Positions 24,000 to 31,807 of a stretch of DNA of 64,000 nt are shown here, piece by piece (within the stretch, counting starts at the first letter, position 1; each line of letters opens with the position of its first letter). The notes below the pieces were generated by a model. It did no database searches. It worked only from the letters and a program-made list of their open reading frames with translations, and had not been told where the DNA came from. This DNA is from an uncultured Eubacteriales bacterium. Lineage in GTDB: Bacteria; Bacillota; Clostridia; Christensenellales; Aristaeellaceae. The translations under genes were made by a program, and so were the position numbers. The DNA lies in the NCBI GenBank assembly GCA_902781945.1, contig CACZLE010000004.1, positions 1 through 64,000 on the forward strand, in the 5' to 3' direction.

Positions 24000-25323
24000 T
24001 AAGTACCTTCCGTTGGTTCCTTTGCCAGAACACGAAGGCCAGGGGGACGCAGATCCCCTCCGCCAGCACGAAGGCCCACCAGACCAGGGACAGGTTGCCC
24101 GTCAGGCGCAGGAGCAGGGCCAGCGCCACCGGCAGGATGGCCTGGCGGAGCATGGTCAATATCATGCTGGGCGTTGGCAGGGAGAGCCCCTGCAGGGCGG
24201 CGGCCACCACCAGATTGGGGATGGAGACCAGCCAGGCCAGGGCCAGGACGCGGACGGCGGGTATGCCGATCAGCAGCATATGCTCGGAGGCGTTGAACAA
24301 GCGGAGCACCGCGCCGGGCATCAGCTCCAGGGCCAGCAGGAAGATCACATAGAACAGTACGGAATCAATGAGCGCCCAGCGGATGGCCGCATGGATGCGC
24401 TCTTTTTTGCGCGCGCCGTAATTGTAGGCCACGATGGGGATCAGGCCGTTGTCGATGCCGTGGACGCCCACGGTGCACAGGCCCTGCATGCGGGCGCACA
24501 CGCCGTACACAGCCACCGCCGTGGAGGAGAAGGCCAGCAGGATGGAATTCATGACGATGGAGACGAAGGAGGTGAGCACCTGCACCAGGGTGGAAGGAAT
24601 GCCCACCCGCAGGATGGCGCCCACGCTTTTCCAATCGGGACGCAGGGTGAAGGAAAAGCTGATCTCCTTATTCCAGCGGCGGTTGATGAAGATGCCTGCC
24701 AGAAGGCCCATGAACTGGCCGATCACCGTGGCGATGGCCGCGCCCTTGGTGCCCAGGCCGAAGGTGAAGATGAAGATGGGGTCCAGGATCAAATTGGTGA
24801 TGGAGGCGGCGGACAGGGTGAACAGGAACAGGTGGGATTTGCCGCTGGCGATGACGAAGCGGTCAAAGACCCATTGGCCCATCTGGCCCAGGGAAAAGAG
24901 CATGCAGATGCTGAGGTAATCCCGGCCATAGGCGGCGATGGTCTCGTTGCCGCCGCTCTGCCAGTCAAAATACCAACGCACGCCCAGCAGGCACGCTGCG
25001 GAGATCAGTACCCAGGCGCACAGGGCCAGGAAAATGGCGGCGTTGGCGGTCTTTTTCACCTGGTCGGGCTTGCCCTCGCCCAAGGCCTTGGAGATGGCGG
25101 CGTTGAGGCCCACGGCGTTGCCCAGGCCCAGGGCAGACACCAACACCTGCACCGGGGAGGCCAGGGACAAGGCGGTCAAGGCATCCTCCGCCACCCGGGA
25201 GACGAACACGGAATCCACGAAATTATAGAGGGAATTGATCAGCAGACTCAGCATCAGCGGGATGCCGGTGGTGAGGATCAGCTTGCTGATTTTCTGCGTT
25301 CCCATGCTGTTTTCTTCGGGCAT
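23995..25323 (-). CDS. MATE family efflux transporter
   Basis: 442 residues with twelve hydrophobic helices in two similar halves. The opening ILTTGIPLMLSLLINSLYNFVDSVFVSRV is the usual MATE helix 1, and the second half repeats it (LRVGIPSTLVQVLTSFVSIVMNSILL). Such proteins expel cationic drugs or metabolites with Na+ or H+ entry. The start at 25323 follows AAAGGAGAAG. It lies 67 bases behind jag and replaces mnmE, the gene usually found there. The substrate is unknown. Confidence 0.88.
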   Translation of the reverse strand: MPEENSMGTQKISKLILTTGIPLMLSLLINSLYNFVDSVFVSRVAEDALTALSLASPVQVLVSALGLGNAVGLNAAISKALGEGKPDQVKKTANAAIFLALCAWVLISAACLLGVRWYFDWQSGGNETIAAYGRDYLSICMLFSLGQMGQWVFDRFVIASGKSHLFLFTLSAASITNLILDPIFIFTFGLGTKGAAIATVIGQFMGLLAGIFINRRWNKEISFSFTLRPDWKSVGAILRVGIPSTLVQVLTSFVSIVMNSILLAFSSTAVAVYGVCARMQGLCTVGVHGIDNGLIPIVAYNYGARKKERIHAAIRWALIDSVLFYVIFLLALELMPGAVLRLFNASEHMLLIGIPAVRVLALAWLVSIPNLVVAAALQGLSLPTPSMILTMLRQAILPVALALLLRLTGNLSLVWWAFVLAEGICVPLAFVFWQRNQRKVLK

Positions 25324-25390
25324 TTTCTTCTCCTTTTGGATTGAAAAAAGGGCGGCGGAGCATGGCTTCGTCGTCCTTTTCATTTGCAGC

Positions 25391-26407
25391 TTATTCCTCC
25401 GCGTTTTCCTCGGCGGCGGGCGCTTCGGGAGCGGGAGCGGCCTTCTTGGCCTTCTGGGGCTTGTTCACGGTGATGACCACATGACGGTTGGGTTCTTCGC
25501 CCTCGGAATGGGTGGTCACGTCGGGATTGCCCTGGAGCGCGGAATGCAGGATGCGGCGCTCGTAGGGATTCATGGGCTCGATGCTGACGCGGCGGCCCGT
25601 TTTGACAGCGCGGTTGGCCATACGGTTGGCCAGGCGCACCAGGGCCTCCTCGCGGCGGGCGCGATAGCCCTCGGTATCCAGAGTGACGCGGGTGTACTCG
25701 CTCTTGCCCTTGTTGAGCTTGAGGCTGGTGAGGTATTGCAGGGCGTCCAGGGTCTCGCCGCGGCGTCCGATCAGGATGCCCTGGCTGTCGCCTTCCATAT
25801 TGACCCGCACGTTGCCCTCTTCATCAGTGTTCACGTGCACGGAAACTTCCACGCCCATGAGCTTGGTGAGCTCCTGCAGGAATTCCTGAGCCACGCCGGC
25901 GCTGGTCTCGCGGTCCGCCTGCTCGGCTGGGGTCAGGGGCTTCTTTTCCGCTTCCTGCTTGGGCTTGCGGGCAGGCTTCTTCTCGGCGGGCTGCTTCTTT
26001 TCAGCGGGCTTCTTTTCAGCGGGCTTCTTTTCCTTCTTTTCCGCGGGAGCAGGCTTTTCTTCCTTGGGCTCCTTCGGCTCCGTGGGGGCTTCCGTCTTCT
26101 TTTCGGCGGGCTGCTTCTTGGGAGCGGGCTGCTTTTTCTCCGCGGGCTGCTTCTTGGGGGCGGGCTTCTTTTCCTCCAGGGAATCGGCAAAGAGGGAATG
26201 GGTATCCAGCACGGAGGCTTCCTCTTCCTTTTCGATGGCGGTGAGGCGCACCGTCCAGGGACGGCTGCCGAACAGGCCGAACAGGCCCTTGCTGCCCTCC
26301 TCCACATCCTCCACGGTCACTTCGTCGATGGTCAGGTTCAGCGCTTCCAGCGCGTTATCAATGGCTTCTTCACGGGTCTTGCCCTTGGCTTCATAGCTTC
26401 TGCTCAT
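25391..26407 (-). CDS. jag: Jag/KhpB RNA-binding protein with Lys/Pro-rich linker
   Basis: 338 residues. Residues 1-50 are the Jag_N domain (EAKGKTREEAIDNALEALNL, then GSKGLFGLFG). Residues about 185-260 are a KH domain with IGRRGETLDALQYL, and residues about 265-325 are R3H (NRMANRAVKTGRRVSIEPMNPYERRILH). Between Jag_N and KH lies an unusually long linker (about residues 78-160) made of imperfect units such as KKQPAEKK, AEKKPAEKK and PAPKK. Jag binds RNA and influences cell elongation in Gram-positive bacteria. It overlaps yidC by 4 bases, the normal order. Confidence 0.92.
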   Translation of the reverse strand: MSRSYEAKGKTREEAIDNALEALNLTIDEVTVEDVEEGSKGLFGLFGSRPWTVRLTAIEKEEEASVLDTHSLFADSLEEKKPAPKKQPAEKKQPAPKKQPAEKKTEAPTEPKEPKEEKPAPAEKKEKKPAEKKPAEKKQPAEKKPARKPKQEAEKKPLTPAEQADRETSAGVAQEFLQELTKLMGVEVSVHVNTDEEGNVRVNMEGDSQGILIGRRGETLDALQYLTSLKLNKGKSEYTRVTLDTEGYRARREEALVRLANRMANRAVKTGRRVSIEPMNPYERRILHSALQGNPDVTTHSEGEEPNRHVVITVNKPQKAKKAAPAPEAPAAEENAEE

Positions 26408-27456
26408 TTGATTCCGCCCTCCTCGGCGACAATCTTTTTGGCGTCCTTGCTCTCCAGATATTTATTGATCAGGATGGACTGGCCGGTGGCAAACACGTTG
26501 ATGGCGCACCAATACAGGGCGAAACCGGCGTTGCTGGTCAGGCAGATGAACACGGAGAACAGGGGGAAGAAATACTTCATGAAGTTGTTCATGCTGTTGG
26601 ACTGCTGAGCGTTCTGGCCGGCAGGCTGAGCGGTTTGCATGGTGGGATTCAGCTTGGTCATCATCACCTGGGTGACGCCCGACAGGATGGGCAGGATCAG
26701 CAGGCCGTTGAACTGCTGATACAGCGTGACCTTGAACAGCAGGAAGTTGACGCCGGCCCAGCCGGACACGGGAGCCGTGGCGCTGACGTAGGCGGGCATG
26801 GATTGCAGGGCGGGCATGATGTAGGTTTCCACGGTGGTGCGCACGGCGCCGTTGCTGCTGAAGTCCAGGATCTGCTCCTGGGCCAGCTCGGCGGCGGCGG
26901 GCACGGCAGCCTTAATGTTCTCCAGCACCTGGGACAGCTGGGTCGCATCCAGGTTGGCGATGACTTCCTTCCAGGTGGCGGCGGTGGCGCTCATCAGCGA
27001 GGTGGCGTCCACAGCGGCGGTCTTGAAGGGAGAGTCGGCCATGAACACGTTCTTGACCCACAGGAAGGGTTCATAGGTGGGCGTCTGGCCTTGCAGGAAG
27101 GTGAAGGCCTGGCCGATGATGTTGCTGTTGGCCACGTCGCGCATGGCGTAAAACATGATGAACAGGATGGGCCACTGGATCAGCAGGGGCAGGCAGCCGG
27201 ACAGAGGATTGTAGTGCTCCTTCTTCATCAGCTCCTGCTGCTTCTGCTGCAGCTTGGCCTGATCCTTGCCGTACTTCTGCTGCAGGGCGTTGAGCTTGGG
27301 CTGGATCTCGCTCATCTTGCGCATGCCCTTGCGGGAGCTGATTTCCAGCGGGGTGAGGATGGTGCGGATCAAGAGGGTGAAGATCACCACGGCCACGCCG
27401 TAGTTGCCTACGATGCCGTAGATCCACTCCAGGATGCTTCTCATAAATGCACTCAT
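26404..27456 (-). CDS. yidC: YidC/SpoIIIJ/Oxa1 membrane protein insertase
   Basis: 350 residues. The first core helix contains the functional Arg in VVIFTLLIRTILTPLEI, followed by the cytoplasmic hairpin rich in Gln/Lys (QQKYGKDQAKLQQKQQELMKKE) and helix 2 (PILFIMFYAMRD). Unlike the ~260-residue Bacillus proteins, it has about 120 extra residues between helices 2 and 3 (roughly residues 115-235, Ala/Thr-rich, extracytoplasmic). Its N-terminus lacks the lipobox of SpoIIIJ. It inserts proteins into the membrane with YidD and Jag encoded alongside. Confidence 0.93.
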   Translation of the reverse strand: MSAFMRSILEWIYGIVGNYGVAVVIFTLLIRTILTPLEISSRKGMRKMSEIQPKLNALQQKYGKDQAKLQQKQQELMKKEHYNPLSGCLPLLIQWPILFIMFYAMRDVANSNIIGQAFTFLQGQTPTYEPFLWVKNVFMADSPFKTAAVDATSLMSATAATWKEVIANLDATQLSQVLENIKAAVPAAAELAQEQILDFSSNGAVRTTVETYIMPALQSMPAYVSATAPVSGWAGVNFLLFKVTLYQQFNGLLILPILSGVTQVMMTKLNPTMQTAQPAGQNAQQSNSMNNFMKYFFPLFSVFICLTSNAGFALYWCAINVFATGQSILINKYLESKDAKKIVAEEGGIK

Positions 27457-27458
27457 GG

Positions 27459-27704
27459 TTACGTTTCGTCCTTCCTGATAACTGTTGGCGCGCCCTCGGG
27501 GACGGGATCAAAGCCTCCCTTGGCGAAGGGATGGCAGCGCAGCAGCCGCCTGGCGGCCAGATAGCCGCCGTAGACCGGGCCAAAGCGCTCCACCGCCTGG
27601 GCGGCATACTCTGAGCACGTGGGCACATATCTGCACGCGGGCGGCAGGAGCGGACTGACATTCCGCTTATAGAAGCGCAGAGACGCAAGCATCATTCGCT
27701 TCAT
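27459..27704 (-). CDS. yidD: Membrane protein insertion efficiency factor YidD
   Basis: 81 residues. [46 protein letters not shown] is the YidD signature region, with its conserved cysteines. An N-terminal amphipathic helix ([18 protein letters not shown]) should lie on the membrane. I place the start at 27704 (MKRMML); eight extra codons upstream are open. It sits 2 bases before yidC and 26 after rnpA. Confidence 0.92.
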   Translation of the reverse strand: MKRMMLASLRFYKRNVSPLLPPACRYVPTCSEYAAQAVERFGPVYGGYLAARRLLRCHPFAKGGFDPVPEGAPTVIRKDET

Positions 27705-27730
27705 GCTGCTACCACCCCAGTCTTGCACAG

Positions 27731-28063
27731 TTATGCGTCGCGATACAGGTTATGCCGCCGGAGAAGGCCGTTCATGGCTTTCTCCAGCTGCGCGTAGGAG
27801 GCCTCCGCCGCCGCGGGACGCGCGGCAAAGACATAAAAACCGTTTTTGAGCGTGGACATCTGCAGACGGAAGCATTCCCGCAGGCGGCGCTTGACGCGGT
27901 TGCGCGTCACGGCGTTGCCCACTTTTTTGCTGACCGAAAATCCGACCTGCATGCGTCCTGCGCGCACATAGGTCAGCGACATCTCCCGGCAGCCCAGGCC
28001 CTTGCCCTTGCGGAACACATACTGGAACTGTCCGTTTTTCCGGATGCGGTACTGACGCTGCAT
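27731..28063 (-). CDS. rnpA: Ribonuclease P protein component
   Basis: 110 residues, basic, with the signature [10 protein letters not shown] preceded by [14 protein letters not shown]. It is the protein subunit of RNase P, which matures tRNA 5' ends. The ATG at 28063 has GGAGG upstream; the longer open frame reaching 28183 would run through the intergenic hairpin and is not used. The C-terminal end is shorter on charged residues than in Bacillus but complete. Confidence 0.95.
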   Translation of the reverse strand: MQRQYRIRKNGQFQYVFRKGKGLGCREMSLTYVRAGRMQVGFSVSKKVGNAVTRNRVKRRLRECFRLQMSTLKNGFYVFAARPAAAEASYAQLEKAMNGLLRRHNLYRDA

Positions 28064-28101
28064 GGTGCCTCCGCGCTCAAAAGGTGTTTTATGACATGGA
28101 A

Positions 28102-28145
28102 AACCCGCCCCTGTGGGTGCACGATGGCAGGCAACGGGGCGGGTT
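28102..28145 (-). promoter_or_regulatory. Strong hairpin between rpmH and rnpA
   Basis: AACCCGCCCC (28102-28111) pairs perfectly with GGGGCGGGTT (28136-28145). It lies in the 130-base rpmH-rnpA gap without a T-run, so it is more likely an RNA-processing or partial-attenuation element that lowers rnpA output relative to rpmH. Confidence 0.5.
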
Positions 28146-28193
28146 GAGCCATGCTTCGTCATAAGGCCATGCCGCTGCGGCACGGCCCAAGGA

Positions 28194-28328
28194 TTACACG
28201 GTCAGTTCCTTGCGGCCACGACGACGGCGGGCGGCGAGAACGCGGCGGCCGTTCTTGGTGGACATGCGGGCACGGAAACCATGCACCTTGCTGCGCTGGC
28301 GCTTTTTCGGCTGATACGTACGGAACAT
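28194..28328 (-). CDS. rpmH: 50S ribosomal protein L34
   Basis: 44 codons reading [18 protein letters not shown] and ending GRKELTV; the GFRARM and [13 protein letters not shown] segments are diagnostic of L34. AAGGAGAG precedes the ATG at 28328. It is the first gene of the rpmH-rnpA-yidD-yidC-jag operon. Confidence 0.97.
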   Translation of the reverse strand: MFRTYQPKKRQRSKVHGFRARMSTKNGRRVLAARRRRGRKELTV

Positions 28329-28399
28329 GTTTCTCTCTCCTTACCTGATGGCATTCTACAAATGCAGGCGTTTGCAAGTCATTCACAAACAGCCTTGTA

Positions 28400-28428
28400 A
28401 TTATACTCGATTTTCCGGAAGATGTCAA
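28400..28428 (-). promoter_or_regulatory. Consensus promoter of rpmH operon
   Basis: Minus-strand TTGACA (28428-28423), a 17-base spacer and TATAAT (28405-28400) match the sigma-A consensus perfectly, 72 bases before rpmH. Confidence 0.9.
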
Positions 28429-28506
28429 TAGCTTTTTCATTATATACCGGCAAACGAGAAGACAATTTTGGCAGCCGCTCCTGCTGATCTCCTGCTTTGG
28501 GATCCC

Positions 28507-28535
28507 TTGATTTTTGTTCTGCTTTGTGATATGCT
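28507..28535 (+). promoter_or_regulatory. Promoter for MarR-type gene
   Basis: TTGATT (28507-28512) and TATGCT (28530-28535) with a 17-base spacer, divergent from the rpmH promoter. Confidence 0.55.
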
Positions 28536-28588
28536 CCACAGTATAGAGATTGGAAGCTATATAATCTATAGAAAAGGTGGGCAATTTC

Positions 28589-29101
28589 TTGAATACTAAT
28601 GAATGGATGGGACGATACCGTCTGCTTGTGCATGAACTGAACCGGCATGCAAATCAAAATATCCGCTTTCTGAGTGACAAACGAGCCAAAGGGAAAGGCA
28701 ATTTTCAGGAGTGGCAGGTACTTGAGTACATCGTTGAGCATTCTGAAGAGATGAACAATATGCATGCCACCGCGGATGCGCTGTGCATTTCCAAAGCCTC
28801 GCTGACAAAATATGTCCAAACCCTCTGCACGTTGGGCTATGTCAAAAAGTATAAAAGCACAGACAACAAAAAAAATATCATTCTCCGTGCGACCGAAGAA
28901 GGCGTTTGCTTTTATAAGCAAATCGTGGAACAGATTATGTTTCCGCACTTTGAGCCTTTCTTTTCCGAGCTGAATGACATTCCGGATGTTTATCTGGAAA
29001 AAATTGCAAATGCACTTAGCCACCATAACCAGCGCCGCACCTACAAACCGGATATCAAGCTGAATCCCATCGATGATGATGAAGAAGGATCTGATGAATG
29101 A
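28589..29101 (+). CDS. MarR-type winged-helix transcriptional regulator
   Basis: About 170 residues. The middle (FQEWQVLEYIVEHSEEMNNMHATADALCISKASLTKYVQTLCTLGYVKKYKSTDNKKNIILRATEEG) follows the MarR winged-helix order: helix, recognition helix with SKASLTKYVQ, and a wing carrying charged residues. The C-terminus is acidic (PIDDDEEGSDE). I use the TTG at 28589, which has AAAGGTGG 8 bases upstream; an ATG at 28607 or a GTG at 28577 are alternatives. The gene is visibly more AT-rich than its neighbours. It probably controls the adjacent membrane hydrolase. Confidence 0.72.
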   Translation: MNTNEWMGRYRLLVHELNRHANQNIRFLSDKRAKGKGNFQEWQVLEYIVEHSEEMNNMHATADALCISKASLTKYVQTLCTLGYVKKYKSTDNKKNIILRATEEGVCFYKQIVEQIMFPHFEPFFSELNDIPDVYLEKIANALSHHNQRRTYKPDIKLNPIDDDEEGSDE

Positions 29102-29149
29102 CCAGGTCCTTTTTCATTGCCGCACGATACAAAATTTTTAGGACATATA

Positions 29150-29178
29150 TTGACACTCTCCGCAAGTTATTATACAAT
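29150..29178 (+). promoter_or_regulatory. Promoter for membrane hydrolase gene
   Basis: TTGACA (29150-29155), a 17-base spacer, TACAAT (29173-29178). The start codon is almost 300 bases downstream, leaving a long leader. Confidence 0.7.
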
Positions 29179-29182
29179 AAGA

Positions 29183-29208
29183 TCGAACCATATCGTTCTA
29201 ACTCGAAC
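29183..29208. promoter_or_regulatory. Candidate operator of TCGAAC elements
   Basis: TCGAAC (29183-29188) is followed by the opposed GTTCTA (29195-29200) and by another TCGAAC (29203-29208). The cluster lies a few bases downstream of the -10 hexamer, where a repressor such as the adjacent MarR-type protein would block transcription. Confidence 0.45.
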
Positions 29209-29369
29209 TATAATAAAACACAAGCCTGACGTGCTACAATGCACATCACACAAAAATTCCTTTCCGGGAAATGTGATGAAAAATGCGTCTTTATTTGCGC
29301 GTAAACAGCATCCGTTCCTAAGCCGCATGAAAGCAAGGGGGGTCCTGCCAATGGGTCTGTAAACCGCGT

Positions 29370-29422
29370 CGATGCCGGATGGAGATCGTACGATCCCTCA
29401 CCATACATCAGGCATCGTTTTT
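29370..29422 (+). terminator. Terminator-like hairpin in leader of membrane hydrolase
   Basis: CGATGCC (29370-29376) pairs with GGCATCG (29411-29417), followed by TTTTT. An inner palindrome GATCGTACGATC sits in the loop. It lies between the promoter and the ATG at 29472, so it may act as an attenuator. The 370-base gap 29102-29471 contains this, the promoter and the operator, and no convincing gene. Confidence 0.5.
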
Positions 29423-29471
29423 ATGAACATCCCCGCACATACCACGATACAGACGGATGAGGAGGCTTCCT

Positions 29472-31595
29472 ATGGAAAATCTAAATGGTCTAAATCTGCA
29501 GACCAGGGAAGGATGCAAGCGATGGCTTGCCATCCTGATCGCAATCGTTCTTGTGCTGAGCTGCATTGCCCAGCTGCTTTCATCTGACAACAATCGGATC
29601 AAAGTGGAAAATGTCACCTTTGATGTTCGCGGCGCAGAAATCAACGGCGACCTTTACTATCCCGCTGGCGCGACGGACGAGGACAAGTATCCTGCTGTAA
29701 TCCTGGCTCCTGGCGCAGGTGTCGTAAAAGAAAACCTGCGTGGTCTGGCCGAGGAGTTGGCGCACCGTAGCTACGTTGTATTGAACGTCAATCCCTATGG
29801 CAACGGTTTGAGCGAGACTCCTGTTTATAACGAGAATGACATGGGCCCGGATCAATTCAACATCTTCGGCACGCCCCTTGGTGTGCTGGATGCGATCGAC
29901 TTTGTACGCACCATGGAATTTGTTGATCATACCCGCATCGGTCTGTCCGGCCACTCTCAGGGTTCCCGCCGCACAGGCTATGCTGCGCTGATGGATTGCG
30001 GATATTACACCTTCAACGACGTGCTTCTCATTTTGCTGCATGATACCTTTGGTTTGGAAATCAGCGAAGCGGATATCAGCGGCGATGCCGATGCCATCGC
30101 CGCCGAGCGGTTGACGCCCGAGTTCCTGGCGGTCTACCAACAGCTGAAAGAAAAGTATGCCGAAGATTATGAGTGCATGGCCAGATCGCTGTGTCTGCTT
30201 GGCTCCACGGCCCAGTACTGCAACCCGGTACAAACTGTGGATGTGGCAGGCCACGAGGTCACGCGTACCTGCAAGATCAACATGGCTATCATCAACGGCA
30301 CCTACGATTTCAGTTATGTGGGCTTTAACAACGGGGCAGATACCAAGGCAGCCTGGTATATCCCCGAAACAGAGGATATTGTAGATGAAGGCTACTATGC
30401 GCTAGACGATTTGACAGGCACCAGCAAACTGATCGGCCAGTTCCGCAAAGACACCATCCTCAACAATGAAGAGCTGGCAAAGGCAATCGCCGATCGTTCG
30501 CTCCGTATCGTCATGCAGAGCCCGGTCACCCATTCCGCCGAGTTCTTCACGCGGAAAACCTTTGCGAAAGTGGTCGATTATTTCAACCAGACCTTAAATC
30601 AGAACGCCGACAGCGGCCCGACCCCGGACAGTGGCATCACGTTCCACTGGCGTGAGCTGATGAACCTGCTGGCAACCTTCGCGATGCTTGGCATGCTGAT
30701 CCCGCTGATCTCCCTGTTCCTGCTTGACAAGCGCTATGCAGGCATCCGTGGAGAGGCAACAACGGACGACAAGTCCGACAAGCCTTGGGTGATTTGGCTG
30801 GTCACGCTGCTCTCCATCGGCGCGGGCTTCCTGGCCCTTTACCTGGCGAGCGGCGGAAAGAAGATTTTCAACTTCTCGGCCAACCTCACCTATCCCCTGA
30901 TGCTGACCTGCTGGACCACGGTACATCTGACCATCTGGCTGGCTGTGTTGGCGCTTGTCCCGATGGCCGTCTACGTGGTCTGCACCGCCAAATACAAGCA
31001 TTTCCTGACGTTCCTGAAAAACCAGTTTACCATCGGCGTAAAGAATATCCTGCGCAGTATACTGGTTGGCGTTGCGTTTGTCGGCGTGGCCTACCTGCTG
31101 CTGGAAATCATCGAGTATCTGTTCCAACAGGATTTCCGCTGGTTCATGACGGCTTACACCATGCTGAAGGCCAACCACTGGTGGTATGTGCTGACCTACG
31201 GCATCCTCCTGCTGCCCTTCTTCCTGATCATCTCTTTGGGCGTCAACTATGTATCTGACCGCACCTTGAAGGGACGCAAGCCCTGGCTGGATCTGCTTAT
31301 CACCATTCTGGTCAACAGTGTCGGTCTCTGGCTCTGCTGGCTGCTAAGCACCGTTTTCCTCCACACGGGCGTAACCAAGGGATACGCTTTCTGTAACTTT
31401 ATCCTGACCTATGGCGCGCTGCTTACCGTGCCGATCAATGTGTTCATCCTTCGCGCAAGCTATCAGAAAACGCGCACGATCTGGACCGGCGCCGTCATTT
31501 GCTCGCTGATGGTTGCCTGGCTGTTGGTCAGCACTTCGGGCATGAACGGCATGTATATCCCGCAAAGCTGGTACAGCATCTTCCTGGGCAGATAA
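29472..31595 (+). CDS. Membrane-anchored alpha/beta hydrolase with polytopic C-terminal domain
   Basis: 707 residues. One N-terminal transmembrane helix (WLAILIAIVLVLSCIAQLL) is followed by an extracytoplasmic alpha/beta-hydrolase domain (about residues 40-380) with the nucleophile elbow GLSGHSQGS and an upstream oxyanion region VILAPGAG, like dienelactone hydrolases and acyl esterases. From about residue 395 there are roughly eight hydrophobic helices (LLATFAMLGMLIPLISLFLL onward) of unknown family. The ATG at 29472 has GAGGAGG upstream. It is likely an esterase or amidase acting at the outer membrane face. It is paired with the MarR-type gene. Confidence 0.75.
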   Translation: MENLNGLNLQTREGCKRWLAILIAIVLVLSCIAQLLSSDNNRIKVENVTFDVRGAEINGDLYYPAGATDEDKYPAVILAPGAGVVKENLRGLAEELAHRSYVVLNVNPYGNGLSETPVYNENDMGPDQFNIFGTPLGVLDAIDFVRTMEFVDHTRIGLSGHSQGSRRTGYAALMDCGYYTFNDVLLILLHDTFGLEISEADISGDADAIAAERLTPEFLAVYQQLKEKYAEDYECMARSLCLLGSTAQYCNPVQTVDVAGHEVTRTCKINMAIINGTYDFSYVGFNNGADTKAAWYIPETEDIVDEGYYALDDLTGTSKLIGQFRKDTILNNEELAKAIADRSLRIVMQSPVTHSAEFFTRKTFAKVVDYFNQTLNQNADSGPTPDSGITFHWRELMNLLATFAMLGMLIPLISLFLLDKRYAGIRGEATTDDKSDKPWVIWLVTLLSIGAGFLALYLASGGKKIFNFSANLTYPLMLTCWTTVHLTIWLAVLALVPMAVYVVCTAKYKHFLTFLKNQFTIGVKNILRSILVGVAFVGVAYLLLEIIEYLFQQDFRWFMTAYTMLKANHWWYVLTYGILLLPFFLIISLGVNYVSDRTLKGRKPWLDLLITILVNSVGLWLCWLLSTVFLHTGVTKGYAFCNFILTYGALLTVPINVFILRASYQKTRTIWTGAVICSLMVAWLLVSTSGMNGMYIPQSWYSIFLGR

Positions 31596-31610
31596 CCAAA
31601 TACTCTAAAA

Positions 31611-31642
31611 AAAGCCTTTCCGATTTTTCGGAAAAGCCTTTT
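31611..31642 (+). terminator. Terminator-like hairpin after membrane hydrolase
   Basis: TTTCCGA pairs with TCGGAAA across a T-rich loop, and AGCCTTTTT follows. The stem is only 7 bp but the position, about 20 bases after the stop, fits termination. Confidence 0.5.
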
Positions 31643-31730
31643 TGATGTGGGAACCAAGTGGCAAATGCGATGCCTGCTGTATTATTTCAATTTACGATTG
31701 AACAGATGTGAAAACGGAAAAAGCGGAGTC

Positions 31731-31785
31731 ACGCTTTCTTTGGTGCACGAAAGAAGCGTATCCCTTTTCCTCACATTTCTGTTTA
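31731..31785. repeat. Hairpin-plus-tail repeat, copy 2
   Basis: ACGCTTTCTTT pairs with AAAGAAGCGT (one bulge) and is followed by ATCCCTTTTCCTC and ATTTCTGTTTA. The same tail follows the hairpin at 9407-9433, and its first part follows the hairpin at 44969-45003. Confidence 0.55.
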
Positions 31786-31807
31786 CAGTTTTTATTTGGG
31801 CCCTGTA

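Noticed and set aside
28330..28590. Possible oriC or dnaA beside rpmH
   Set aside because: No dnaA coding sequence and no cluster of TTATCCACA boxes is present; the region holds only the two divergent promoters.
29117..29362. 81-codon frame between the MarR gene and the hydrolase
   Set aside because: It spans the promoter, operator and leader, has no ribosome site and no recognisable sequence.
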